Shown here one piece after another: positions 17,618-28,116 of a stretch of DNA of 64,000 nucleotides; within the stretch, counting starts at the first letter, position 1; every line of letters begins with the position of its first letter. Origin of the DNA: Fodinicola feengrottensis (GTDB lineage Bacteria > Actinomycetota > Actinomycetes > Mycobacteriales > HKI-0501); NCBI RefSeq assembly GCF_010993775.1, contig NZ_WOTO01000013.1, forward strand, positions 62,001-126,000. Direction: 5' to 3'. A program made the position numbers and the translations under genes. The notes below the pieces were generated by a model. It saw only the letters and a program-made list of their open reading frames with translations, was not told the origin of the DNA and did no database searches.

Positions 17618-19961
17618 CTAGAACGCGTAATCGAGGCCGTCGGTCGGCGAGTCGGGAATGGACGGCGTACGGGGCAGTGGCTCGAAACCGAGGGTGCCGT
17701 GATTGATCGGGAGGGTGGTCGGCATCGTCTTGGTCGCGCGGGCGTAACCACAGGCGACCGCGGCCAGCGAGGCGGCCACGCCCAGTTCGCCGGCGCCACC
17801 GGGATCGGCGCTGTTGGCTGGCATCACGAAAACCTGCACGTCGGTCGGCGCGTTCCACTGCCTGGTGTAGAAGTAGTGGTCCCAGCTGCCTTCCAGCGGC
17901 AGGCCGTCCTTGATGTGGATGCTCTGGGTGAGCCCGAGGCCAATGCCGTCGGACAGTGCGCTGATCATCTGCGCTTGCAACCCGAGCGGGTTGATCGGCA
18001 GGCCCACGTCGACCGCGATGGTCGCCTTGGTGATCCGCGGGCCGGTCACACCGTCGCGTACTTTCCGGTTCACCGTCGCGGGCCGGCAGTCGATCTCGAC
18101 CAGGACGGCGACGCAGCTTTTGTACTCGGCGTGGAAACCGATGCCCTGCGCCATTCCGGCCGGCATCGCCTTGCCCCAGTCGCCGGCCTGCGCGACCTTG
18201 TCCAACACCGCCCGGAATCGGTCGTTCTTCATGAAAGACCGACGGAACGCCATCGGGTCCTTGCCCATCTTGGCGGCCAGCTGGTCGACCACCAGCTCCC
18301 GGGCGCAGGTCACGTTCGGCGAATAGACGTTGCGCATGCTGCCGGTGTGGAAGTCCAGCTGGACCTCGTTCAACAGCTGCGTAGTGACCCCGAAGTTATA
18401 CGGCACCGACTGGGAAAGCGAGAACACCGTCTCGGAAAAAAAACCGAGCCCGCCGACCGGAAGTTTGGACGCGGTGGCGGTCAGCGCCTCGCCCAGCCCG
18501 TGGGTGAAGTCGGTGAACACGCTGGTGTGCCGTTGTTCGTACGTGACGACGTTGCCGGCCGCATAAGTGGCTCGAATTTTGGCGTAGCACATGGGATGCG
18601 CGCGGCCATGCCGGATGTCGTCGGTACGGTGCCACATCAGTTTGACCGGCTTGCCGATCTTGTGGGAGACCTCGACCGCCTCGTACGCGGCGTCGCCGAA
18701 CAGCTTGCGACCGAAGGAACCACCGCCGGTGATGACATGAACTTTCACCGCCGTCACGGGCATGCCGAGGCTGGTGGCGATTTCTTCCTGTACGTCGATG
18801 GGCGACTTCAGGCCGGCCCAGACCTCCGCGCTGTCCGCGCGTACGTCCGCGATCGCGCAGTTGGTTTCCAGTGCGGTGTTGCTGGCGAAGGGAAACACGA
18901 ACTCCGCGTCGATGTATTTGGTCAGCAGTGGCGGCACGATCAGCGGCAGCGAGGCGGCCTTGAGCTTGGCCAACACCGTCGCGTCCGACTCTTTGTCAAC
19001 GCTGCCACCGTTCCAGGTGACCTGCAGGGCCCGTACGGCGTCGATGCACTGTCCGAAGGTCTGCGCTCGTACGGCCACCCCGGTCGAGATCGTCACCACG
19101 TCGGTGACGCCCGGCATCGCCTTGACCTGCGCGAGGTTCTGGACGGACTTGACGGTGCCCTTGATCGTCGGCGGCCGGCACACCATGGTCGGCAGTGCGT
19201 TCGGCACGTCCAGGTCCATCGTGAACTGCTTCTTGCCGGTGACCGCGGCGAGCGCGTCGATCCGTTTTTGCGGCGTACCAACGACTTTGAATTCCGACGC
19301 GTCCTTGAGGTGGACGGCGACCTGCTCCACCTTCTTGCTCCGGGCGGCCACTGCCAGCGAGCCGTACGACGCGGTCCGGCCGGTCTGGGCGTGGTGGATG
19401 ACGCCGGCCTTGACGGTCAGTGACGAGGTTGGCACCCCCCATTTGGTGGCGGCGGTCTGCAGCAGCCGGGACTTGGCGATGGCGGCGGCCGTACGCACCG
19501 GAGTGTAGAGCGAGCGCACCGAATTCGACCCGCCGGTGAGCTGGTTGAGCAGCAGCTCCGGGCGCGCGTCGGCGAGTGTGACGTGCACCCTTGCTCATCG
19601 GCATGTTGAGCTCTTCGGCGAGCAGGATGGTCATCGTGGTGGTGATGCCCTGCCCGACTTCGGCCCGCGGCACCGCGAAGGACGCGGTGCCGTCGCTGTT
19701 CATCTGGATCGCGATCAGTCCGGAGGTGGGTGCGGCCGCCAGCGTGAGCGCGTCGCCGAGGTCCAGCAGCTCCGCGGGCTCCGGTGGGGACGGGATCGCC
19801 GCGTCCGCGTCGCGGCCAGCGAACGACTCGGCACCGATGCCGGCGGCGACCGCGAGGGTGGGCGCGGCGAGCAGGTAGCCGAGCACTCTGCGCCTTCTCA
19901 GGCCGGAGGGGGCAGCCGCGTGCTGAGGCTGTGGCTGGGGCGATCGACGGTGATCTGCCAT
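17618..19961 (-). CDS. Molybdopterin catalytic subunit, isoquinoline 1-oxidoreductase beta (IorB) type, frame-broken
   Basis: Xanthine-dehydrogenase-family large subunit, exported: the twin-arginine signal LRRRRVLGYLLAAPTLAVAAG lies near residues 21-41. Cofactor motifs seen include RAEVGQGITTTMTILLAEEL, GGGSFGRKLFGDAAYEA, GSMRNVYSPNV and the C-terminal GGAGELGVAAS (catalytic Glu). The break near 19590 vanishes if GGG is GG (MPMSKVHVTLADARPE). The periplasmic heterodimer with the [2Fe-2S] protein typically oxidises N-heterocycles or aldehydes; the substrate cannot be assigned. Confidence 0.9.
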
Positions 19962-20471
19962 CGGCTGTCCTTTCGGCCGGCTGGCAGCGGGGCGTGCCGG
20001 TCGGCTAACGGGTTACCCGGATGCGCCGGCATCCGCGGGCGTACGTCGAAGCATCCAATTCAGGCGCAGAGTGTGACACAGCGCACCACGTCCAACGAAG
20101 TCGTGTTTGCCCACTTTGCCCTGGGCGTGTTTGTGCAGGAGGCACATTTGGCGCCGGTGTTGCCGCAGATGCGGAGGAGGGGCGACAGAACAGCCGTTTT
20201 TTTTTTTGCGACTTCGGAATATTTTTTCGCGATCCCAGCAGGTGGAATGACCTCTGGGACAGGGAGAACAACGCTACCTGTCCGGCGCCCAACCCGTCAT
20301 ACAGATCAGGCGCCGGACCGGTAGGTCCCCCAATGGCATGGCACAGACCGAAATCCGTGCCGCCATGGCTCCAGGGCCGATCAGCCGAAACGATCAACCC
20401 GTGACTAACTTACGTCCGTCCGGCTATTGGTAAAAGCGATTCCCGCTGAGGCAGTTGTCACACCCCGTGGT
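19962..20471. other. Intergenic stretch with T11 tract
   Basis: No coding region that I can support in this roughly 510-bp gap. It holds a run of eleven T (20197-20207) and a nearby T6 run in a locally A+T-rich patch, which is unusual for this genome. It lies between the 3' end of the GH27 gene and the 5' end of iorB, so it presumably contains the iorB promoter. Confidence 0.5.
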
Positions 20472-22566
20472 CTACAAAGTTGTTTGGTAGAGGTGGTTGT
20501 CCGGGCCGCGAACCGCCAGCCAGGCGGAGCCGTCGGGGCCGGCGGCCGCGCCGACCGAGCCAATGACGGCGTTGCTGGGAAACTCCGGGCGGTTGAACCA
20601 GCCGCCCCAGCCGCCGTCGGTGTGGTTGACCTGCCAGAGCGTGTAGTCGCTGGCTCGGGCGAACAGATAGATCTGGCCGAGCGTGGAAACCAGCGTCGGG
20701 CTGCCGCTGACGACGCCGCCAAGGCTCGACCAGCCTGCGTTCGTACGCACCCAAACGCTGTCGTCCGCGGCTCGTACGGCCACGTACATGCCGGTCCCAT
20801 CGGTCACCGCTGAAGGCCGGCCGTAGATCGGTTTGTTATTCGGTGCGCCAAAACTGGTCCAACCGCTGGACTGCGTACGACTCCACACCCGGCCGTCGGT
20901 GCCGCGGCCGACCAACGTCCACGACTGGGGGCTGGTGAACGCGGCGGTCGGCGCGTCGGTGAGCTGGCCGCCCAGGCGTACCCAGACGCCCCAGGTGCCG
21001 TGCTGCAGGGTCCGCTGGTACGCGGCGTTGTCCAGGCCACGGACGAAAACGTCGATCCGCCCCGTCGGTGCCGCGGTACGCGGCGGGCTGCCCGAGGATC
21101 GCGCCACCGAGTGGGGTCCACCCCGGCTGGCCCGTCGTTTTCGCTTCCAGGGAGCCATTCGCGGCGCGGGCGAACACCATCGCGTGAGTGTCGTCGAGTC
21201 GTACCAGTGCCGGGCTGGCCGAGGCGTCGCCGCCGAGATCGCTGCCAGGCACCAGGTCGGTTCCGTGCAACCGCAGGAAAGCCGTGCCGTGTGCGGGGAC
21301 GGTGACGGTGTACGAGCCGGTCGCGGAGCCTCGGTCAGAGCGAGCCCGCAGGTCGCGTACGGCGACGGTGCCCCGCAGTCCGGCCTGCGCGAAGGTCACT
21401 GTCATCGATGTTGGTGCGGTGTTCCGGTTGAGCAACACGACCGCGCGGTTTCCGTTGCCGGACAACACTTTGCTGTATGTGTCGGTGCCGTTGGCGGAGG
21501 CCACTCGGACGCCCTGGATGGCCAGTGGATCCTGGTCGACGCCCACGATTTCCGGGTTTTTCAAGGTGTTGACCATGGACTGCGGCAGCGTCCGTGGATC
21601 CGAGCCGATGATCAGCGGGGAGGCCATTTCGGACCACATCACCAGCTGGCTCGTCGATTCTTCCTCGTTCAGCTCGTACGTGCCCTTTTCGGTCTTGCGC
21701 ATGGGAATCAGGTAATCCGGGTCGTTGTAGTGCCCGGGCCCGTTCGCCTCCGGATGGGCGGCGTTGTCGTCCATGTTCCGCAGCACGTCGACCCAGATGC
21801 CTTCGTACGGCGTACCGAAGGCGATGTCGGTGTCGGTCCGCCAGGAGTCGGCGATCAACGGGCCGAAGGAGTACGAGACGCCGGCGACCTGGTCGGGACC
21901 GTGCGGCACGCCCCAGTCGTTGGTGACCGGGTTGCAGAGATTGAGCAGCATCGGTCGGCCGGCGGTGCGTACGGCGGCGCTGAACTGCGCGAAAACGTCG
22001 GCCGGCTTCAGGTTCTGCGCGATGCCACAAAGGAAGTCGATCTTGATGGCGTCGAATTTCCAGCCGGCGAAGCGTTTCGTGTCGTCTGGTAGTGTCCGCC
22101 ACTGCCGCCGCGCGCAGTTCTTGCCGTCGGACGCGCCGGCGTCGGTGTAGATGCCGGCCCGCAGCCCACGACTGTGCAGGTAGCCCACCAGCGTCGGCAG
22201 GCCGCTGGGAAACTTCGCCGGGTCGGCGAGCAGGTTGCCGCTCGCGTCCCGCGGTTGCGGCGCGGTCCAACCGCCGTCGATCCAGGCGATGTCGTAGCCG
22301 GCGGCCCGCAGCCCGCTGGACACGAGATAGTCGGCGACCGCCTTGATCTTGTCCTCAGACGGGGCGCCGAGTCCGTAGTAGGTGTTCCAGCCCATGGAGG
22401 GCGTACGCGCCAGGCCACTGTCGTAGTACGTCGGGGCGCCCTGGTCGACGGCGCCGGTGGTCCGCCCGTACCTGGCTGCGGCTGGACCGGTGAAGAGGGC
22501 GAAAACGCAGGTCAGAGCAGCGAGAAACGCGGTGGCTAGGCGCCATCGGCGGCTTCTGGAGGGCAT
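20472..22566 (-). CDS. Secreted GH27 alpha-galactosidase with C-terminal beta-propeller, frame-broken
   Basis: A signal peptide (LATAFLAALTCVFALFTGPAAA) precedes a GH27 barrel. TPSMGWNTYYGLG opens the domain, the nucleophile Asp is in AIKIDFLCG, and the acid/base Asp is in GHYNDPDYL. A beta-sandwich domain follows, then a propeller built of repeated (V/A)FVRG-x-DN-type blades like PLL lectin domains (FVRGLDNAAYQRTL, VAVRAADDSVWVRT, LAVRGPDNHLYQTTL). The break near 21070 is repaired by GGGG to GGG (GTDGRIDVFVRG). Releases terminal alpha-galactose or a related sugar outside the cell; the propeller probably binds polysaccharide. Confidence 0.88.
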
Positions 22567-22716
22567 GGCAGAGCACCTTTCGTCGGCACGACGGCATGGC
22601 GGGGCTACTCGCCCGAAGCAGCATGCAAGGTGACCTGGCTCACTGTCAATAATAATTCATAAATAATGACTTAACGAGGGTCGGATGCCGGCAATGTGCC
22701 ATTGCTGGTGGTTTGG

Positions 22717-24106
22717 TTACGGAGCGACCGGGCGGCGGCCGAGGGCGAGGAAGAGCAGGCCCGCGATGCCGAAGCCGACCAGGAAGGTGATGTCGCCGAC
22801 GGCGGGGAGCACCTTGGGCACTGGCGCCGTGTAGAGCGTCTGGTTCGCGAACAGCACGATCGAAACGGCCGCGCCGAGCACGAACGCGGCGAGGCCGGCC
22901 CAGTTGCTGTGCGTACGGTCCTCGAGCAGATGGCCGGCCTGTTGGCCGCGACGCAGGAACTGGTCCACGAAGACCACCGCGAGCCACGGGCTGATCCAGT
23001 ACGAGATGACCAGCAGGAAGCTCTCGTACGCCGCGCCCGCGTCGGAAAGGCCCAGCCACGCGAGGAAAAACCCGACCGTACCGAAGCGAGCCGCGCGCGA
23101 CGATGGCGCGGCGCCAGGCCAGCGGCAGCGTGATCCCGAGGGCGAGGAAGGCGAGCGCGCCGGAATAGATGTTGAGCGAGTTCGCGGCGACCGCTCCCAA
23201 CGCGATCGCCAGCAGGGTCAGCGCGGCCAGCCAACCGGGCAGGTGACTGGTGAAGGCAGCGGTCGGTGTGTCGGTGGATTTTCCACCAATCGTGGCCGAA
23301 GCGGCGCCGATGAGCATCAAAACACTGCAGGAGAGGAAAAGTCCGAGTCCGGCGAACCAGCCGACGGCTCGCGGGCTGACGGTTTTGGGGAGATAGCGGG
23401 TGTAGTCGGCGGCATACGGGTTCCAGCCGGCGGTGTAGCCGAAGGCGGTGCCGACGGTGAGCAGGAAGCCGCCAATGCCACCGGCGGACGCACCGCCGGG
23501 TTGCGTCTTGGCAAGAATCACTATCCCACTGATCGCGAAAATCAGTGCCAGCACCACGAAAACGTACTTCTCGTACGCCTGCACCAGATTGTGCCCGAAG
23601 AATCCGATCCCGACCTGCGCCACCACGATGATGAGCAGCAGACACACAACAACACCGGCAGCCGGGTGAGGGTGTTGAGCGCGAACGCGCCGCTGACGCT
23701 GTTCACCGCGAACCAGCCGATCCCGGCGGTGAGGGACATCAGGCCAGCCGGCAGCGTGTTGCCCCAATAGCCGAAACCGAGCCGGCTGAGGACCATTTTT
23801 GCGGCACGCCGTAGCGAGGTCCACGGGCGGACAGCAGCCCATGAGCGAGCGAACCAAGCGCATTGCCGATCACCACGCCGAGCACGGCCTGCCACAGATT
23901 CAGCCCGAAAACCGACACCGCGAGCACTCCGACGAAGATCGTCGCGAACTCCAGGTTCGGCGAGGCCCAGGTCCAGAACAGCTGGTGCGGTTTGCCGTGC
24001 CGGTCGGCGTCGGCCACTGATTCGATTCCGCCAGGCTCGACCGCCACGACCTTGTCCCGGTATTCACCGACGGCGGTGGTCGCCGCTTTCGGTCGTACGG
24101 TGGCCA
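22717..24106 (-). CDS. NCS1 family cytosine/purine permease, multiply frame-broken
   Basis: Twelve-helix nucleobase:cation symporter. The start, MATVRPKAA, is followed by HGKPHQLFWTWASPNLEF, the conserved NCS1 entry, then GLLSARGPRYGVPQ, FGYTAGWNPYAADYTRYLP and AYESFLLVISYWISPWLAV. At least three breaks (near 23800, 23650 and 23085) split these pieces over all three frames, but every piece is in family order with no internal loss. The downstream neighbour is a cytosine deaminase, so cytosine is the likely substrate. Confidence 0.85.
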
Positions 24107-24296
24107 TAGTGTCCGCCTCTCTTGCACGCCCCACTGGAAAATAAGCGGAGGATGTTTCGTCGGCGTTGCGCAGCCTATCCAACCGCGCCGAGGTCCAGCT
24201 TTTCTTCGCGATAATCGGCGGCAATAGCGGCCGGATAGGTGGAATGTCCGAGCAATACGGGAAGAGGCTGGTTTCGCAAGAAAAGGCCAGTGAGTT

Positions 24297-24759
24297 CTAG
24301 GTCTTTTCGACGCCGATGTCCTCGAACCACAGATCGGGATGCTTCTCGATGAATTCCGTCATCAGCGACACACAGGCCGGATCGTCCAGCAAGGTGATCC
24401 CGACGCCGTTTTCGGCCAACCAGTCGTGGCCGCCGTGGAAAGTGGTGGCCTCGCCGATGATCACGTGCGAGATGCCGAACTGGCGGACCAGGCCGCTGCA
24501 GTACCAGCATGGCGACAACGTGGTCACCATGATCGTGTCGCGGTAGTGCGGGCGGCGGCCAGCGGCCCGGAACGCGCAGGTCTCGGCGTGCATCGACGGA
24601 TCGATCGCCGTCCTGCACTCGCCGGTTGTGGCCGCGGCCGAGCAGCTCGCCGGTCACCGTGAAAAGCGCCGCGCCAATCGGTACGCCGCCGGCTTCTCGG
24701 CCCAGCAGCGCCTCTTCGCGCGCCACCGCCAACAGTTGCTCAGCGTCGTACGTCCGCAT
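24297..24759 (-). CDS. Cytosine deaminase (Fcy1-like CDA fold), frame-broken
   Basis: A roughly 155-residue zinc deaminase: MRTYDAEQLLAVAREEALLG, PIGAALFTVTGELLGRGHNRR, zinc motif HAE in SMHAETCAF and PCWYC for the two Cys ligands, then VIIGEATTFHGGHDWL. This matches the fungal-type cytosine deaminase group, not E. coli CodA. The break near 24597 sits in a tandem GATCGATC; removing one GATC gives QDGDPSMHAE and restores the catalytic motif exactly. It lies upstream of, and in the same direction as, the NCS1 permease: a cytosine salvage pair. Confidence 0.87.
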
Positions 24760-24819
24760 GCGTACGAGCGTAGGCGAACTCGACGGGACTGCCACCCCGT
24801 CGAGTCCGCCTGGCACGCC

Positions 24820-25309
24820 CTAATGGGTGCCGAAGTCCTGCGTCCAGTAGGTCGGGTAGGTCGCGTGGGTGGTCTGCACGTAACCGACACCGATGTCCCG
24901 CAGGCTGCAGTTCAGGATGTTCGCCCGGTGGCCGGTGCTGGCCATCCAGCCGGACACCACCTTGGCCGGGGTCGGGAAGCCGGCCGCGATGTTCTCCGCC
25001 CAGCGGTGCCAGCGGTAGCCGGCGGCGGTGATCCGGGCGCCCGGTCGCGCGGCCGCTCTGGGTGTTGTGGGAGAAGTAGTTGTGCGCGGCCATGTCCGCG
25101 CTGTGCTGCTGCGCGACCTTGGTCAGCGTGGCGTTGAGCGTCAGGTTGGGGCATCCGTGCGCGCGCCGGTTCTGGTTCGTCAGCGTGACGACCTGGTTCA
25201 CGTAGTCACCGGTAGTAGCGGCCTGCGCTGGTGTCACGGACACCGCGGTGGTCACCGCGGTCGTACCGAGGGCTAAAAAGAGCGCGACAAAGACACGGCT
25301 TGTTCTCAT
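24820..25309 (-). CDS. Secreted CAP/SCP domain protein, frame-broken
   Basis: The signal peptide (VFVALFLALGTTAVTTAVSVTPAQA) leads into a short CAP domain: VVTLTNQNRRAHGCPNLTLN, ADMAAHNYFSHNTQSG, then, after a break near 25045, ARITAAGYRWHRWAENIA, GWMASTGHRANILN and TYWTQDFGTH. The His/Glu site residues of the fold (HNYFSH, WAENIA, GHRANIL) are present. Function of bacterial CAP proteins is poorly known; extracellular. Confidence 0.87.
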
Positions 25310-25437
25310 TCTGGGTCCTTCGCGGTCGAGGCGATCGGGGGTTCGCCTGATGACGGTTGTTCCTGGCGCGCGGGGATTCCGAAGAGTTATCGGCCACAGA
25401 TCGCCGAATGTAACCAATCCCCGAAATTCCGTCCGAT

Positions 25438-26706
25438 ATGTCCGATGATTCGTACGAAGATCAACAACCCGTATTCGGGCAGTCACCTGAAAGCGCCGAA
25501 AAGTCGGGGACCCGTCCCGAGTGGAGCCGGCATTATGCCCGACGTGCGGGATTTATGGGACCGGACTGGTCGAACAAAGGGGGCGGACGTGCGCGGATTC
25601 GATCCAGCGGCATTTCCAGGGTGGTTATGGTGGCGCTGCCACAGGTGGCGATGGCCGCCGTCCTGGCCGCCGTGGCGGTCGCGGCGCATGGATCCGAAGA
25701 GAATGTCGGCAGCGCGTACGGCTCGGGTGACGGTAGTGAGAAGATTGCGGTAGGTAAGCCGAATATCGCGGTGAGTACGACCGATGAACTCGTCGCCGCA
25801 TTAGCCGCGGCCACCCCCGGCCAAACCATTGACATGGCGCCCGGGCATTACGATGGCAATTTCTTCGCGACCAGAAAAGGCACCGCGGGCCAGCCCATCA
25901 CGTTGACTGGGCCGCGTACCGCCGTGTTGTCGAATTCAGCCGGGAAATGCGATCCGGGCGACGGCGATATCAAGTTCTGCGGCTATGGCATGCATCTGCA
26001 CGGCGCCGACTACTGGAACCTGACCGGTTTCGCGGTATCCGACGCGGCGAAGGGGATCGTGCTGGACGGATCCAGTCACGTGGTGATCGACCGGGTCGAG
26101 GTGTCCGATGTGGACTCCGAGGCAATCCACCTGCGCGGCTCCAGCTCCGACAACGTGATCAGCGATTCGGTCGTCCATGACACCGGTCGGACTCAGCCGC
26201 AATACGGCGAAGCGATCTATCTCGGGTCGGCGAAAAAAAACCACTGGGATGAGTTCGGGGTGGATGGTGGTCCCGATCGCAGCGACCGCAACCAGGTGAT
26301 CGGCGACCACCTCGGACCGAATGTGGCGGCCGAGGAAGTGGATATCAAGGAGGGCACCACCGGTGGGGTGGTGAAGGGAAACACCTTTGACGGGCACGGT
26401 ATCTCCGGCCAGAATGCCGCCGATTCCTGGATCGACGTGAAAGGCGACGGCTATCAGCTCTCCGACAACACCGGCACGTACGACGGAGTGGGGTCGCTGG
26501 TGGACGGTTATCAGGTGCACCAGGCCGTCGACGGCTGGGGATGTCAGAACGCGTTTGTCAGCAACAGTTCCGACCTCGGTGGCGCCGGCGGGTACGCCAT
26601 CGATGTGACGGATCAGAAGAAATGCGACCAGCCGAACGTCGTCTACGCCAGCAACACGGTCAAGAACGCTGGCAGCGGCCTCACAAATATCACCGTCACC
26701 AACTGA
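25438..26706 (+). CDS. Right-handed beta-helix (pectate-lyase-like) surface protein
   Basis: Intact 422-residue protein. A roughly 55-residue charged N-terminus precedes one hydrophobic segment (VVMVALPQVAMAAVLAAVAVAA), so it is membrane-anchored or exported with an unusually long leader. The rest is a parallel beta-helix with repeated N/D-x-V turns (GIVLDGSSHVVIDRVEVSDVDSEAIHL, SSDNVISDSVVHDTG, GYQLSDNTGTYDG). Cys pairs GKCDPGDGDIKFCG and the late WGCQN / KKCDQ may form disulfides. Catalytic residues of pectate lyases cannot be confirmed; it could be a polysaccharide lyase or a non-enzymatic surface protein. Confidence 0.75.
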   Translation: MSDDSYEDQQPVFGQSPESAEKSGTRPEWSRHYARRAGFMGPDWSNKGGGRARIRSSGISRVVMVALPQVAMAAVLAAVAVAAHGSEENVGSAYGSGDGSEKIAVGKPNIAVSTTDELVAALAAATPGQTIDMAPGHYDGNFFATRKGTAGQPITLTGPRTAVLSNSAGKCDPGDGDIKFCGYGMHLHGADYWNLTGFAVSDAAKGIVLDGSSHVVIDRVEVSDVDSEAIHLRGSSSDNVISDSVVHDTGRTQPQYGEAIYLGSAKKNHWDEFGVDGGPDRSDRNQVIGDHLGPNVAAEEVDIKEGTTGGVVKGNTFDGHGISGQNAADSWIDVKGDGYQLSDNTGTYDGVGSLVDGYQVHQAVDGWGCQNAFVSNSSDLGGAGGYAIDVTDQKKCDQPNVVYASNTVKNAGSGLTNITVTN

Positions 26707-26829
26707 TCACCGCATTTACGCTCCGACAGGCCGGCCGAACTCCGCCTTTGCGGCTTCGTTCGCATTCGGCGGATTCCTGCCCTAGCTTTGGTTGCTGACC
26801 AGTCAATCTTTCGCAACCGTGAGGCTTCC

Positions 26830-27039
26830 ATGCGCCTGTCCACCCGCAACCAGCTGCCCGGCATCGTCAACTCCGTCGACTTCGGTGAGGCCATGGCGAT
26901 TGTCAAGGTCACCGTCGACGGCGGTCACCCGATCACCGCTTCGATCACCCGGGAGGCCGCTGAGGACCTCAAGCTCGTCGAGGGCAGCCGGGTCACCGTG
27001 CTGGTGAAGTCGACCGAGGTGATGCTCGGCGTCGAGTAA
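26830..27039 (+). CDS. Molybdenum-pterin binding (Mop/TOBE) protein
   Basis: A 69-residue single Mop domain: STRNQLPGIVNSVDFGEAMAIVKVTVDGG, ITASITREAAEDLKLVEGSRVTVLVKSTEVML. Such molbindins store molybdate in the cytosol as oligomers. This fits the two molybdenum enzymes encoded elsewhere in the window (10.5-12 kb and 17.1-20 kb). ATG at 26830; convergent with the hydrolase gene 20 bp away. Confidence 0.9.
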   Translation: MRLSTRNQLPGIVNSVDFGEAMAIVKVTVDGGHPITASITREAAEDLKLVEGSRVTVLVKSTEVMLGVE

Positions 27040-27058
27040 TCGCGGTCCCCAGCACCTG

Positions 27059-27939
27059 CTAGCCAGCGCTCGCGATCACTGCGCTGACCTCGCGCGAGAG
27101 CACGGCGTGACTCAGGCAGCAGGACGACCGCGATGAAGACATGGAAAGCGCCCGGATATTCGTGTACGACCACGGGCGTGCCGGCCTTTGTCGCGAGTTT
27201 GCGGCAGTCGGCGACGAGCATGTCGTTCGTACCAACGAAAACCTCTATCGGTGGCAGTCCGGCGAGGTCCTCGTTGATCGGGCTCACCGACGGCAGGTCG
27301 GGGGGAGTCGTCACCGGCCCACAGCCGGCCGGCCTCGATCAGCCGGGGCAGCGTCAGCATCGGATCGGTGTTCGCCAGGTCGCCGATGTCCGGGTTCTTC
27401 ATGGTGACATCGAGCCAGGGGGCGAAAAGCAGCAGTCGGGCCGGCGAGGTCAGCCCGGCCTCCCTGATCTGCGCAGCCAGCGCCAGCGCGAGCCCACCGC
27501 CGGCCGAGTCGCCACCGATGATGACGCTCTCGGCGCTGGTGAGCGCTTTCTCGTAATAGCGCAGCAATCTGGGGAAGGCGTCGCGATGGGTGCCCTTGGG
27601 TGCCAACTGGTAGAACGGCACCAGCACCCGGATCCCGTTCGCGACCGCGAGCCGGTGCACCAACCACCAGTGGGCCGTCAGAATGGGGCTCACGTAGCCG
27701 CCGCCATGCAGGTAGAGCAGCGTTTTGGTGGGCTTCGGCGCGTTCTTCGGCACTATCTCGTACGCCGGCAGGCCCTCGAAGTCCCTTTTGGTGACAACGC
27801 ACGCCTTCATGAGCGACGCCGGTGGTTCGGCCGGAGCAGCGACCGGGCCGGGCCCGCCGGTACGTGCGAACCGGCGGGCCGCGCGGGCCTTACTGGCCCG
27901 CAGCACCAAGGTCATGGACTTCATCATCAGGCTGGACAT
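27059..27939 (-). CDS. HSL-family alpha/beta hydrolase (esterase), frame-broken
   Basis: Hormone-sensitive-lipase-like esterase: oxyanion motif LYLHGGGYVS, nucleophile elbow IIGGDSAGGGLALAL, catalytic Asp in FVGTNDMLVADC, His in YPGAFHVF. Two breaks (near 27320 and near 27100) are needed for the normal C-terminus; correcting the second gives RALAEVSAVIASAG and a stop at 27059-27061. It follows an MMPL exporter on the same strand but is separated from it by the inverted-repeat element at 27950-28116. Confidence 0.85.
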
Positions 27940-27949
27940 GGCGCCGATT

Positions 27950-28116
27950 CTAGGCCCTGTCTGGTTATTGCGGCGGGCGATAGCCGAGCCCAGGAGCCGG
28001 CTGGCGGCACCGCGGAAAAGCCCCCATAGCGCTGCTATGAAGGCTTTCCCGCGGCACCACCAGCCAACTCCTGGATCTCGACTCTCATCCCACCGCAATA
28101 ACCAGACAGGACCTAG
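27950..28116. mobile_element. 159-bp inverted-repeat element (MITE-like) flanked by CTAG
   Basis: Almost the whole 159 bp is one imperfect palindrome. The ends are GCCCTGTCTGGTTATTGCGG and the complement of GTCCTGTCTGGTTATTGCGG; the centre pairs CCGCGG-AAAGCC-CATAG arms around AGCGC. CTAG at 27950-27953 and 28113-28116 looks like a 4-bp target duplication, as made by IS5/IS427-group transposases. It encodes no protein. The right CTAG contains the stop codon of the MMPL gene. A structured RNA is an alternative reading; see findings. Confidence 0.75.

Noticed and set aside
17363-19423. 686-codon plus-strand open frame
   Set aside because: Antisense to the molybdopterin catalytic subunit, with no family features.
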